Shown here piece by piece: positions 1-9,331 of a DNA stretch of 64,000 bases. The stretch covers positions 62,001-126,000 of the forward strand of contig CAICTM010000069.1 of NCBI GenBank assembly GCA_903772945.1, written 5' to 3'. Position 1 is the stretch's first letter. The number at the start of each line of letters is the position of its first letter. Origin of the DNA: Seminavis robusta (lineage: Eukaryota > Bacillariophyta > Bacillariophyceae > Naviculales > Naviculaceae). The translations under genes and the position numbers were made by a program. The notes below the pieces were generated by a model that saw only the letters and a program-made list of their open reading frames with translations, had not been told where the DNA came from and made no database searches.

Positions 1-520
1 AACAATCCCTTAATTGTGCTGGTCAAGTTTTTTGTCAGTCGTGGAAGCTTTTTAAATCCTGAGTGAAAACCGTCGGACGGTCCGGCACAGTACGTGTATA
101 CGTTCATACGTTCACTAATACCAGTAGAAACTAGGGTTATTTGAGAAAGATGTTTGGGTACCAGGTACACTGCCTAGACCTCCACCAATTTAAAACCCTA
201 GTAGCTAGCTAGAAGGATAGGCTTAAACTCCTGTCAGCGTGGGTTCTAACGGATTCTAACGAAGGCACAACGCAAGCTTGGATGCCAAATCTGTGTAGGT
301 TGCTGCATTTTAAAACTTGGCTTCTTTTTGAAATTTGTCGACTCATGAACCTGAAATCCAACCTGTACAATTAAGTATCCCACCATTTGCCATCGGCTGA
401 TTGCATCCGCTATTGTACGGAAGCATAATCCTGTTGGTACCCATTGCATTTTGCATTATCAACCATAACCGTTGCATTATCCACCAAAGTTCCCAAGGCT
501 CAAAAAGATGGACAACCAAC
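1..520. other. Intergenic, no gene seen
   Basis: No convincing coding stretch on either strand. It holds one short self-complementary run (GTAGCTAGCTAG at 201-212) of the kind found across the spacers of this window. It lies 3' of the CGR1-like gene on the minus strand, so its right edge probably includes that gene's 3' UTR. Confidence 0.5.
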
Positions 521-973
521 TTATTTTGAATAGGCAGGAATGAATTCGACCGCACCAGTCTTGGTGTTGACTCTTGTCTTTTTGATTTGTCGCAGTTGTT
601 TCTTGGACATGGTCTTGAGCGTAGACTTTAGCTTGGAGTTGTTCAAGCTCTGGGAGAGTTTCTTGGCATGCTCATACTCATTTTCGGTTCTTCGTTTTTC
701 ATTCTCCAAACGACGTTCCTTCTTGTCTCGAATGGCTTTCACTCGCTCTTCTGTCAACTGTTTTTGGAGTTCCAGCACTTCTTTGCGATGCAATTTTTCA
801 GCCCGCCGTTGTTCCCACGTCTTCGTTTGATTGTTTACTTTTGTTTTCGTCAGACTTGAAGAACGTTTAGTTGCCACCTTCTTCCAGCTGCGTCCTGAAG
901 CATTTCGCCCTAGAGGAATTTCAGCTTTCATCTCTGATTTGTTTGCTACTGCCGTAGTGGTTGAAGTCGTCAT
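521..973 (-). CDS. CGR1: CGR1/CCDC86-family rRNA-processing protein
   Basis: Single-exon gene of 150 residues. Family knowledge: Cgr1/CCDC86 proteins are small, very basic nucleolar proteins needed for pre-60S ribosome assembly. What is seen: an N-terminal SGRSWKK motif matching the conserved Gly-x-x-Trp-Lys entry of the family, then a long Arg/Lys/Glu-rich helix (WEQRRAEKLHRKEVLELQ, later KERRLENEKRRTENE), then MSKKQLRQIKK, which mirrors the AKKKQLRSIEK ending of animal CCDC86. Length is normal for the family. The start chosen is the ATG at 971-973 (MTTSTTT); an in-frame extension upstream to 1114 exists but lacks family similarity. It is divergent from anything to its right and convergent with nothing on the left. 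Confidence 0.85.
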   Translation of the reverse strand: MTTSTTTAVANKSEMKAEIPLGRNASGRSWKKVATKRSSSLTKTKVNNQTKTWEQRRAEKLHRKEVLELQKQLTEERVKAIRDKKERRLENEKRRTENEYEHAKKLSQSLNNSKLKSTLKTMSKKQLRQIKKTRVNTKTGAVEFIPAYSK

Positions 974-1783
974 GGTGGCAGCTATTAATGATCTATGGAA
1001 AATAATGTGCTGTTTGACTTTGTTTTTGTTCTTTGTGGGAGTGAGCACTTCAAGTTCGGTGGCTGCAGCGCAGGGCCCATTACCCATTCGACCCACCTGA
1101 CCAACACAGCTCAAGCAGCTCTGCTAGCTTCTCTGTTCTCTGCCGGGAGTTCGAAGTCAGCTACAGTACCTCATCAAGCCAATTTTTGTGCTGTACCAGA
1201 TACCAGGTACCACTAAGTGTGTGCACCCTCTTACCTTGACTTGCTTTGGGAGCCACTGCTGCTATGGCAGTTCCTGCTTTTGGTGGTACCTACACTTGTT
1301 TCTCTTTGGGGCAGCGTTGGTTCATCTTCACGGCACACAGAAGGACCGGTCTGTCAATACTTCTGGGCCCTTGAGGATTGCAAGCACAACAATCATGCTT
1401 GTGTCTTGTTCCATTTTGGCAGTTTGCGTCCTCTGGCTGGTGGTTGCAAGCGCCTAATAGTAAGATTGGGTCCTCTGGTTTGTCTGTGCCAGTTTGCTCG
1501 GTGATACTGGATCACTCAAACCCTTCAACCCATCACATCTGGCCTCTGTTGGCTCCAGCAAGAAGGACTCCTGCTTAGCTATTAAAGATCTCTTAGTAGG
1601 GTTACATGTATGTGCATAGTCGATGCAAGCAACCAACGCCGGTCAGTTGGTGCCTTCACCAACACTGGAGCAATGGCCGGAAATCTTTCGATGGACTTAA
1701 TTTCCAAACAACACAGCCAAAACGTGACTTCCTGATCATGTTGCATCCTTTCCCGTAACGGTGTTCAATCCATAATAGGTGCT
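974..1783. other. Intergenic, no gene seen
   Basis: Several overlapping open frames exist on the plus strand (roughly 995-1578) but they are short, rich in Cys/Trp/Leu and overlap one another in different frames, which is what non-coding DNA gives. It contains the upstream region of the CGR1-like gene and the 3' end of the M11 protease gene. Confidence 0.5.
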
Positions 1784-3812
1784 TCAAACACCCCTTAGCC
1801 GCCGTCTACGGTGCAAACTGTCGTTCTCCCGTTTTGCCAGTTTGGTCATGTCCTTGACAGTGATGATTTGTCGTCGCTTTTGTCGTCTTTCGAGAGCCGG
1901 CCACTCGATCTCTATAATGCCACCCTGTATGACTTCCCTGTCTGTTGGGGCGGGTGTTGGGGAATCCACTGTGGGTGGTGATGATGGGAGGGCTGATGAT
2001 GGGAGGGATGACGGGAATGCTGATGGCTCTGATGGACTTTGAGTGGGTGACAAAGTCGGCAATTGAGTAGGTGATAATGTCGGTCTCAGCGTTGGCGAAG
2101 CTGAAGTAGGAGCAGCAGAAGGTTCCCTAGTTGGATCGCGCCCGAGCTGATGGCACCTGGATTGTTGCACGCCATCGTCAAGGTAAATGCTCACCCACGC
2201 GTAGTCAATGGGAGAATACGGCGAAAGGGTTTCTCCAAAAATGGCTTGTCGTGCCATTGAAATGACGGACGAAGCTCCTTCTGCAGTACCCACCTCGCAA
2301 ACCTCGACAACAAGATCGAGTCCTGTTCCCTTGTAGTTGCTTAGTTGTTGTGCTTGGCCAGATGCGAGGCCAGCAATGGCTTCCGAGTCTGAAACATGAT
2401 CTCTTGCGTATGTGATGGTGACCGTATCAGCATTCATACCGGTATCAATGTTGATTCCTTTGGCTCGGTTGTATTGAACGTAGTAGTTCCCCACCCTGAT
2501 AAGGACAACATCCGACTGGTGCATTGGTTTGTCGTAGTCCACGAATGTGACGAGCCGAAACAGTCGAGAAGACTCTACAATGGGGTCAATGTGCACTGCC
2601 CTGTCCTGGAACCAACCAGAAATCCAGTTTTTGTGGCCATTGAAGCACTTCAACGGAGACCCGACTTTGTACACAGTAAAGCCAAGGTAACCACTTTCAT
2701 CGCCATATGATTCTGATTCAAACCCTGAATGTCGAAATCCTAGATTGTGGGCAAGCTCATGGATGACAACTGCAAGCGGGTGAGTCTCAATGAATCGATC
2801 TCATGACTGCTTGCCTCAACGATGAAACTACTTACCAGACATGGCTGAACATCGGCGCTTTTGGAAGAAACTCCAATGAGAGTGGAAGTATGTAAAGGCT
2901 GTCCACTTGGAACTTCCATCCATAAGCGCATCGTCAGGAATGCAGTAAATGATGTGATCAAACTGATCCAGAGAACCAACTCGTTCTTCAGTTGCTTCCA
3001 AAATGTCATCTTGAAGTGATCCAAGGATTTCTCCTCCGGCGACAGGCTTTTGCATTCTCACGTGTGTTACCCCATTTTGAATATTGTTACCAGTTGCCGG
3101 TTGAAAGTCCAAAGCTCCAAAGGAACAATCTCGGTACTGAGATGCAAAATCATGGCCGGGCGCTCTAGATCCAGTGCCAAAAATGGATCCTTGAATATCT
3201 ACCATGGACAGTTCTGGGTGCTCGTTCATACTAGTTGTGAGTTGCACTGCCAGCACGTTTCTTTTCCCCGCAATGGGAGCCAGGTGGCCACTGAGTCGGC
3301 GACGGTTCGAGATCATAGAAACTGCTGCATCTTCGTCAATGACAACTCTGTGACTGTTGCCATCGACGTATCCTTTGGAAATGCAAATGGTGGCATCTGC
3401 TTCATCCAGTTCCTCGCGGTGGGTATTAGCAAAGGGCTGTGGCAACTCGATTCGGTATCCAGCTCGACTTTTGTGGTAGGAGTGTCCCTGCAATCGACAT
3501 AGGTAGAGTTCATCGCCTTTCGATGCTGTGGATTGTTGTGGAGCCCCGTCATTCTCCGCTCCGCCATCGTAGAGATATCCAATGACATCAATCAAGCAGA
3601 CTAGTTGACACTGCTGATTGCGACGATGGTTATCCTGAAGCGAGCAAATTATATCCATGAGAAATTGAGAAATCATTTACCAAACTAGACAAAATGCTAC
3701 CGTTTTTGCTCACCTTGGCAACCACTTCTTCTTGTGAGAATTCTGTCGACTGGACACCCTTCATGCCGGCGAGGATGATAACCGAAGGAAGAAGAAAAGA
3801 CCACATCATCAT
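1784..3812 (-). CDS. Secreted zinc metalloprotease, peptidase M11 (gametolysin) type
   Basis: Three exons: complement of 3714-3812, 2836-3634 and 1784-2769, with GT-AG introns of 79 and 66 bp; total 627 residues. The protein starts with a signal peptide (MMMWSFLLPSVIILAG). The zincin site HELAHNLGFRH lies at residues 303-313, where HExxHxxGxxH supplies three zinc His and the catalytic Glu; the second intron ends just upstream of it, splitting the codon for Val300. Family M11 includes gametolysin, which degrades cell-wall glycoprotein in green algae; stramenopile genomes carry related genes. After the catalytic domain there is a Ser/Thr/Pro tract (repeats of PTLSPTQ type, about residues 510-570), likely an extracellular spacer, then a basic tail ending RRRRLRGV. 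Secretion and protease activity are inferred; the substrate is unknown. Confidence 0.85.
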
Positions 3813-4625
3813 TGAGCTAAAGTTGGGGCAAAACTATTAGTAGAACGATGTCAATTCGGACAATTGTTCTTCTTCGCAGACCGTCCAGAAAAGTAGGGAA
3901 CAACTGCAACAAAGAATGAGAGGGCAGAAACGGCCATCACAATTCAAAAGAATAATGTGACGATCTCCTCTTTCCTTGCCCGTTGCAGCCAACAAAATGC
4001 CAACAAATGCCGATGGCACGCGAGGCACGCGATCATTCTTTTGGCGCGAATTTGGGTCTTGCCAAAGACTAGCTACCGGTAGGCCACTTCCAAGCTTCCA
4101 AGGCGCAACAGAGGACGCGCTCGACCCTCGACGCTCGACCTTCGACACTCTTGCGACAGCTCTGCGACTCGACTTCACAGACATGTAGATAGCTTGAAGA
4201 TAGGTAGCTAGCTAGTAGGTCGAGCTGTTTGGGAGATCTACGTTGAATGCATTTGCTTCAAAGAACTGATCGTCGAGTTCTATACCGATGCTACGGGTAC
4301 ACAGCACGAGTGCAAGAATGCTTGCTTCCTCGAATGCGGCCAGAAGAGGTGCGGGCTGCATTTCTGGTAGCTACGGTACAGTACCGCCGTACAGTACGGT
4401 ACGTTTCCTACTTCAGTGTGTGGTGCTCTATCGTACCGGTACAGCCGGTACCGGTAGGTATCAGCCGCGCATCTACTACATGTAGGTAGCTTATACCTCG
4501 GAACACCCAAAGAAATCAACGTAACACATGATCGGTTGAGCTACTCAGGCGTCGCATCTCGCGGGAATAGAAAGGGCGACAAACGGAGAGTTGTTCAGCC
4601 GCTTCATCGCGTCGTTTCCGCAACA
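3813..4625. other. Intergenic between divergent genes
   Basis: Shared upstream region of the M11 protease (minus) and the small coiled-coil gene (plus). From about 4375 to 4475 it is dense in GTAC/CCGG words (GTACCGGTAC type), and at 4198-4215 it has a TAGCTAGCTAGTAG run. A 115-codon open frame on the minus strand (3837-4184) has no recognisable domain and I do not call it. Confidence 0.45.
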
Positions 4626-4747
4626 ATGGATCTGAGTAACAGAGACGGAGGAGGCATAGTTGGTTCCATTTCAACCGAGCGAAAGTGGCTGGAGCCACGT
4701 TACGTTGATGCGGTATTGCAATCCAGTAGGATTTCGATAATTTGACC

Positions 4748-5341
4748 ATGGTGAGGAACGGCTTGGAGCGTACACTGAAGATAGGTCAATGCGAGGCTGA
4801 GCTTGACGACATCAACACCTCTCTTCAACGGATAATGGCAAACACGATGCACTTGTTGTCAAAGAAACAGCACGAAATGGATCGCTGGAAAAAGCTTGCC
4901 GCACTCATGTGGGATAATCCGAAGAAACAAACAACTGTGGAGACTAGGACCGAAGAAGATCGGCCCCAGTCACAAGACAGTCCTCCTTCTACTAGTAGCA
5001 ATACTATCCCGGATGCTCTCCCCCCTGATGTTGGGACTGCCCTTTCCAAAGAACTTGAAAACAATGTTTCAAGCAAGAACGGAAGCACAGAAGTGGAAGA
5101 TGTGAATCTGGCAAAGCAAACTACCAGCCAGGGACCAACGGATGATTACTCTCAATCTGTGAGCGAAAGGGATGTCAGCACTATCATCAGCAGTTCTCCC
5201 TTGAATGAGAGCATTCTTTCAGCAGAGACAGTGTCCAAACTTGGTCGTGTGAGGCAGCGGGAAACAAAGGTGAGAGGAATCCTTTCCGAGATGAGGAAGC
5301 GGGTTTTGTGGGCTGCAACAGATCAAAGTCAAGAGACGTGA
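4748..5341 (+). CDS. Hypothetical coiled-coil protein
   Basis: 197 residues from the ATG at 4748, which sits in a strong ACCATGG context. Residues 1-60 form a probable helix (ELDDINTSLQRIM, then KKQHEMDRWKKLAALMW); the middle is Ser/Thr/Asn/Gln-rich and looks disordered; the C-terminus is again helical and basic (KLGRVRQRETKVRGILSEMR). I recognise no family. An alternative start is possible: an ATG at 4626 opens a 39-codon frame that could be joined by a 59-bp GTAGGA...ATAG intron (4727-4785) in matching phase to the codon for Gln at CAATGC. The donor is poor, so the single-exon model is preferred. The right half (4800-5341) is common to both models. Confidence 0.55.
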   Translation: MVRNGLERTLKIGQCEAELDDINTSLQRIMANTMHLLSKKQHEMDRWKKLAALMWDNPKKQTTVETRTEEDRPQSQDSPPSTSSNTIPDALPPDVGTALSKELENNVSSKNGSTEVEDVNLAKQTTSQGPTDDYSQSVSERDVSTIISSSPLNESILSAETVSKLGRVRQRETKVRGILSEMRKRVLWAATDQSQET

Positions 5342-5740
5342 GACATTTTGAGTCGAGTCTATTGCATCAATTTTAGAAATACGCTGCCGGTAACAGGCTG
5401 ACAATCGATGTATCAAATGTATGTTGCCAGCTAAACGGTTTGGTATCTACCATACCATGGCGTCCCGCTGGTAATGGCACGGTATATATAGCCAGAACCT
5501 ATAAGGTATGGTACATGTAGCTACATGTAGTAGATAGATACGGTATATTCCTGTACCGGTACGCATTTTGCCAAGTGTAGCTGAAATCACGAGCCGAGTC
5601 CCTATTGCGTCCCGTAACATTGTGACATCCCCAGACACGGATACTAGCCGTTGGCACGAGAAAACTTGCTGGCTTGTCGAGTTTTCTCTCGCACTCTCTT
5701 CTGGTCTTCAACAGAAACATCACAATTCTGGATCCCCACC
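5342..5740. other. Intergenic, upstream of the KOW-RdRP gene
   Basis: No gene seen. Around 5440-5565 it is rich in short palindromic words (TACATGTAG, GTACCGGTAC). An in-frame non-ATG extension of the next gene reaches 5651 but is not supported by an ATG. Confidence 0.45.
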
Positions 5741-8700
5741 ATGCCTGAAGCAAAAACTAACAGACGTAAATCAATCCTCAAGAGGCTAAGCTTGAAGCCG
5801 TGGCTAGGTCGCTTGCGCCGAAAGTCAGCAGAAACAGGACTTCGGTCACCAACAGGTGTCGCTGATATTTTTCAAGAGCATGTCGATGACGCACCTTTCA
5901 AAGAAAAACCTAGTACAATTGTCCAAGACATCAACGTGGAAATACCCTCATCGGGAGAAGAGAATAAGGAGAACCTTCAAGTTGCCGCTAAAGTTCCTGC
6001 CAATCATGATGTAGTGGATGAGAAAAGAGGGACGATCCTTCGAGATTTCTCTTCTTCAAACGTCGTCGGCAGAGACCATGCTGATGCCTTTTCGGGCACC
6101 GTCTTCCTGCCGAGCTTTCATCGAGTCAGTCCCTTGAGCTGGGGTAGCACCGGCAATTCCATTTTTGGGCAACAGAGTTCTAGCGCAAACATTACCAGTT
6201 CGACGGAAGATCAAGTTTCGGCATCATCAACATACTTCACTCCGGTTAACAAAGATGACAACGAAGTAAACAATGATGAGGTAGAAGAAGATAATGAGAA
6301 AGAATCTGATGAAGCCAAGGAATGGGCAAACGGCAGATGCATGGTAGAAGAATCGGATACTACTGACGCTGTGGTTGGTGATCAGGAGAGCGCACAAGAC
6401 CCCGCACAAGTTTCATCCTTGGGCCCGCAGATCGGTACCCGTATGAATAATGGACAGCCAGAAGTCAAGGGCAACGCTGGAATGACCAGAAGTGGAGAAA
6501 CGGATGAAGACGAAGTTGGTATGCCTAGCACCGGAGACTTAGATGTAGAGGAATATTTAGATCAAGGCAGCGACGAAGATAAAGCCACCCCAAGGAAGAC
6601 GAAGGCGCCATTCAAGGAAGACTCTCACGTTGACAATGACGCACAATTAACAGATGATTTTGATATTCAAACAGTAGGGTCCTTTGAAACTGCCATCCAG
6701 AGTGAACGGGAGACCAAAGCAATAGTTCAAAAAGTGTTAGATACTTCTTTGGACACGGTGCCTCAACCCTCGGAGCCAGACGACAATTTATGTGTGACCG
6801 CGAAAGGCACAGGAGAATCACGCCAGACGGAACAAGGAGGCGTTGATGATGAGGATCAACACAAATGCACAAGTGGGATCACAGAGACGAAGGCGGGAAC
6901 CTCCCCAGGGCAAGATGACAATGATGCGCCCGAAAATCCTAATGACGGTAACGAAACCGAAGCAGAGAAGGATCAAGAAACCCCACAAGACGATGATGTG
7001 CACGAAAATCCCGGAATGGAAACCAACAGAAACAAAACCGAAGAAGACAAGGACGAATCAACCCTTGCTGATCAGGCTGATGAAAGCATGAATCCAGAGG
7101 AATTGTTCAAGAAAGGAGAAACCGTGCTTGTGGACATCGTGAAGGGGAAGTATAAAAGTTCCAAACAAGCGAAGATCATTGACATTAGGAAGCGTATCAA
7201 GCTCCTCATCAGTGGCGAAGAGCACTGGCTCAACCGATCGTCTCTGGAGTTCAACGGGAAAACATTTCCAGACCACGTAGATCAGGGCGCACAGCAGAAA
7301 CCAAACAAGACGGCGCCGAATCCTCCAGAGTCTTGCACATTCCAGATCCAGATCTACGAAAGGGTCAACATCGTCAAGGGAAAATATGAGGGCCAAAGCG
7401 GCACTGTCATGGAGATAAAAACCAGGATTAAAGTATTGCTTGATGGAACTGGCGAGAATCCGTGGTTAGCCAAGACATCCTTGGACGGTCTTGGCGTACA
7501 AGCAGACCCAATCCCGACACAGAGCCAGGCAAACGGAACATCGTCAGAGAAACCCAGCGGCACCAAAAGGGAGACGTCAACTGGACGAACCAGCGGAACC
7601 TCGAGGGCAAGGTCGAAAACTACTAATCCTGCAGCTTCGGCATTGATAAATGAAGATTGGCGTATCGCGAACAGCGAAAAAGGTGGCGACAGCTTTGGAG
7701 CGTGGCGAGTGTTTAAACTTAAACTCAAATCGAACCCTGAAGAAGCAAACCTGCTGTCTCATTGGTTGCAAGGTAGAATGCTTATCTGCGAGATTCCTTT
7801 GGACAAAGAAGAGCTGCCGGTGCTTACTGAATCCCCTCCGAAGATAGTTGAAAAAGACGGGTCAAAATTCGAGCTGATCGTTTCTAAAATCCAAAGCGAT
7901 GGGGACAGAGTAGCTCCTGCTGGTGCGCCTGCATTGCAGTGCATTCATCTGTATTACTGCCAAGTGGAAGGTCCGGGTTTGCAGCCGATCGCGCTTCAAG
8001 AGGAGCTCGAGAGAATCGCCGACTTCGGCGGCCTCAATCCGGCAAAGGTTTGTCCCAGGTTGGAGCTGCTTGTGAGCCCTGCATACAAATGTACGGCAAA
8101 ACGCCAAGATGGAAAGACCCACAGCATCTTTGTCCTAAAGCAGAGTACCTTTGGTGAGATTGAAGAAAACGGCAACGAAGGTTGTGGTTTCATCTCCAGA
8201 GACTTATTGGAAGAGTTCCTTGGCAACGGGGTAGCCGCAAAGCGCACATATGCCATTCAAGTGAGAGGTTTCTCTGCCCTTGGTATGTTCAAAGGCATGC
8301 TGGTCACCAAGCTTATGACACCAGGCGAACCCGCCATCCAGATTCCTTCATCAATGATTGTGGTAGGTCCTTCGAGGTCGAGTGACCCTGAAGAGAAAGC
8401 GCTTCTTATTATCAACCGGAATGGTGTCCACCCCAACAACACCAACCGGCAATTGGGCAAGGTTTTGCAAGGAGATGGCGCCTGCAAAACTTTCAAAGAC
8501 CAGCAAGGAAAGAAGAAGATCTCCGAAATGTTCCACCGGCTTTGGACTGGATTGGGCGTTCCCAAGGAAACTCTCCTCGAGTACACCAAGCGATGCAGAA
8601 AAGTAGAAGAGCAAAACCATGGATTTGTAGTTGGGCTTGCAGACCCAACGTCCGAACTGCCCCATGGCACTGTCTTCATTCCCGGTTTGGACCACACAGG

Positions 8701-9289
8701 TGAAATTTTTGTTACTCGGTCGCCTTGTATTGAAACATCAGATGGCAGATTGGTCCCTGTCGTCACTTCAAAACCAGACCAGATGTCAGCAGAAAACTGG
8801 GAAATGCTGCAAGAGCTCCCGTTTGGTGCAATCATCTTTTCCAATCCCAAGCCAGGTATGACTCCAATGCCTGTCCTGATCGCTGATGGTGATCTAGATG
8901 GCGACCTCTACTTCATCTGCTGGCATAAACCTATCATCGAGCAAGTCACGGTGAAGCCCATGGTCGACGTGCCATATAATGACAGCAAGAAAGCCTTCCC
9001 ATATCAGCGTGATTGGCTGTCAAGCGCACAAGAGCGTATGGTCGATGCTGAAGCGTCTCTGAAAGTGGCACAGGTCATTGGTAAGCTTTACAATAAGGCC
9101 ATCAAGATTGCACAAGAAGCAAAAGAGTCCTCCAACTTCCTCGAGGATAAGGACTACCGAGCATATGCCAAGGCGTACAAAGAGTCTCTCAAGATTGGAA
9201 AGCACGGAGGTAAGGTGCCTCTCCCAGCGCGACTTCATGACCAGCTGCCTTCAAAATTTCGTGATATCCTGGCGGACACTGAGGGGTAG
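5741..9289 (+). CDS. KOW-motif protein with cellular RNA-dependent RNA polymerase (RDR) core
   Basis: Intronless, 1182 residues from the ATG at 5741 (CACCATGC context). Residues 1-450 are acidic, low-complexity and probably disordered. Two KOW-like motifs follow: about 457-500 (VDIVKGKYKSSKQAKIIDIR) and 540-585 (VNIVKGKYEGQSGTVMEI). Residues about 700-1130 match the core of eukaryotic RNA-silencing RdRPs (RDR/QDE-1 family, double-psi beta-barrel type) in order: GCGFISRDL, QVRGFSALGMFKG, SSMIVVG, then GTVFIPGLDHTGEIFVTRSPC, and the metal-binding DLDGD at residues 1051-1055 (DNA 8891-8905). The aspartates expected for catalysis are present, so it may be active. Family members copy RNA templates to make dsRNA for small-RNA pathways. 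Having KOW motifs instead of the usual RRM-like N-terminus is unusual; KOW motifs bind RNA or elongation factors. Role in silencing is inference. Confidence 0.82.
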   Translation: MPEAKTNRRKSILKRLSLKPWLGRLRRKSAETGLRSPTGVADIFQEHVDDAPFKEKPSTIVQDINVEIPSSGEENKENLQVAAKVPANHDVVDEKRGTILRDFSSSNVVGRDHADAFSGTVFLPSFHRVSPLSWGSTGNSIFGQQSSSANITSSTEDQVSASSTYFTPVNKDDNEVNNDEVEEDNEKESDEAKEWANGRCMVEESDTTDAVVGDQESAQDPAQVSSLGPQIGTRMNNGQPEVKGNAGMTRSGETDEDEVGMPSTGDLDVEEYLDQGSDEDKATPRKTKAPFKEDSHVDNDAQLTDDFDIQTVGSFETAIQSERETKAIVQKVLDTSLDTVPQPSEPDDNLCVTAKGTGESRQTEQGGVDDEDQHKCTSGITETKAGTSPGQDDNDAPENPNDGNETEAEKDQETPQDDDVHENPGMETNRNKTEEDKDESTLADQADESMNPEELFKKGETVLVDIVKGKYKSSKQAKIIDIRKRIKLLISGEEHWLNRSSLEFNGKTFPDHVDQGAQQKPNKTAPNPPESCTFQIQIYERVNIVKGKYEGQSGTVMEIKTRIKVLLDGTGENPWLAKTSLDGLGVQADPIPTQSQANGTSSEKPSGTKRETSTGRTSGTSRARSKTTNPAASALINEDWRIANSEKGGDSFGAWRVFKLKLKSNPEEANLLSHWLQGRMLICEIPLDKEELPVLTESPPKIVEKDGSKFELIVSKIQSDGDRVAPAGAPALQCIHLYYCQVEGPGLQPIALQEELERIADFGGLNPAKVCPRLELLVSPAYKCTAKRQDGKTHSIFVLKQSTFGEIEENGNEGCGFISRDLLEEFLGNGVAAKRTYAIQVRGFSALGMFKGMLVTKLMTPGEPAIQIPSSMIVVGPSRSSDPEEKALLIINRNGVHPNNTNRQLGKVLQGDGACKTFKDQQGKKKISEMFHRLWTGLGVPKETLLEYTKRCRKVEEQNHGFVVGLADPTSELPHGTVFIPGLDHTGEIFVTRSPCIETSDGRLVPVVTSKPDQMSAENWEMLQELPFGAIIFSNPKPGMTPMPVLIADGDLDGDLYFICWHKPIIEQVTVKPMVDVPYNDSKKAFPYQRDWLSSAQERMVDAEASLKVAQVIGKLYNKAIKIAQEAKESSNFLEDKDYRAYAKAYKESLKIGKHGGKVPLPARLHDQLPSKFRDILADTEG

Positions 9290-9331
9290 CCGGTCAAGAG
9301 ACAAGCCCCCTTTGCCGCATTTATTAATTGA

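Noticed and set aside
540-1100. Plus-strand frames opposite the CGR1-like gene
   Set aside because: Antisense shadow; rich in Phe/Leu/Ser as expected opposite a Lys/Glu-rich gene.
3837-4184. 115-codon minus-strand frame upstream of the M11 gene
   Set aside because: No domain, odd composition, and it lies in a divergent promoter region with no splice-consistent partner.
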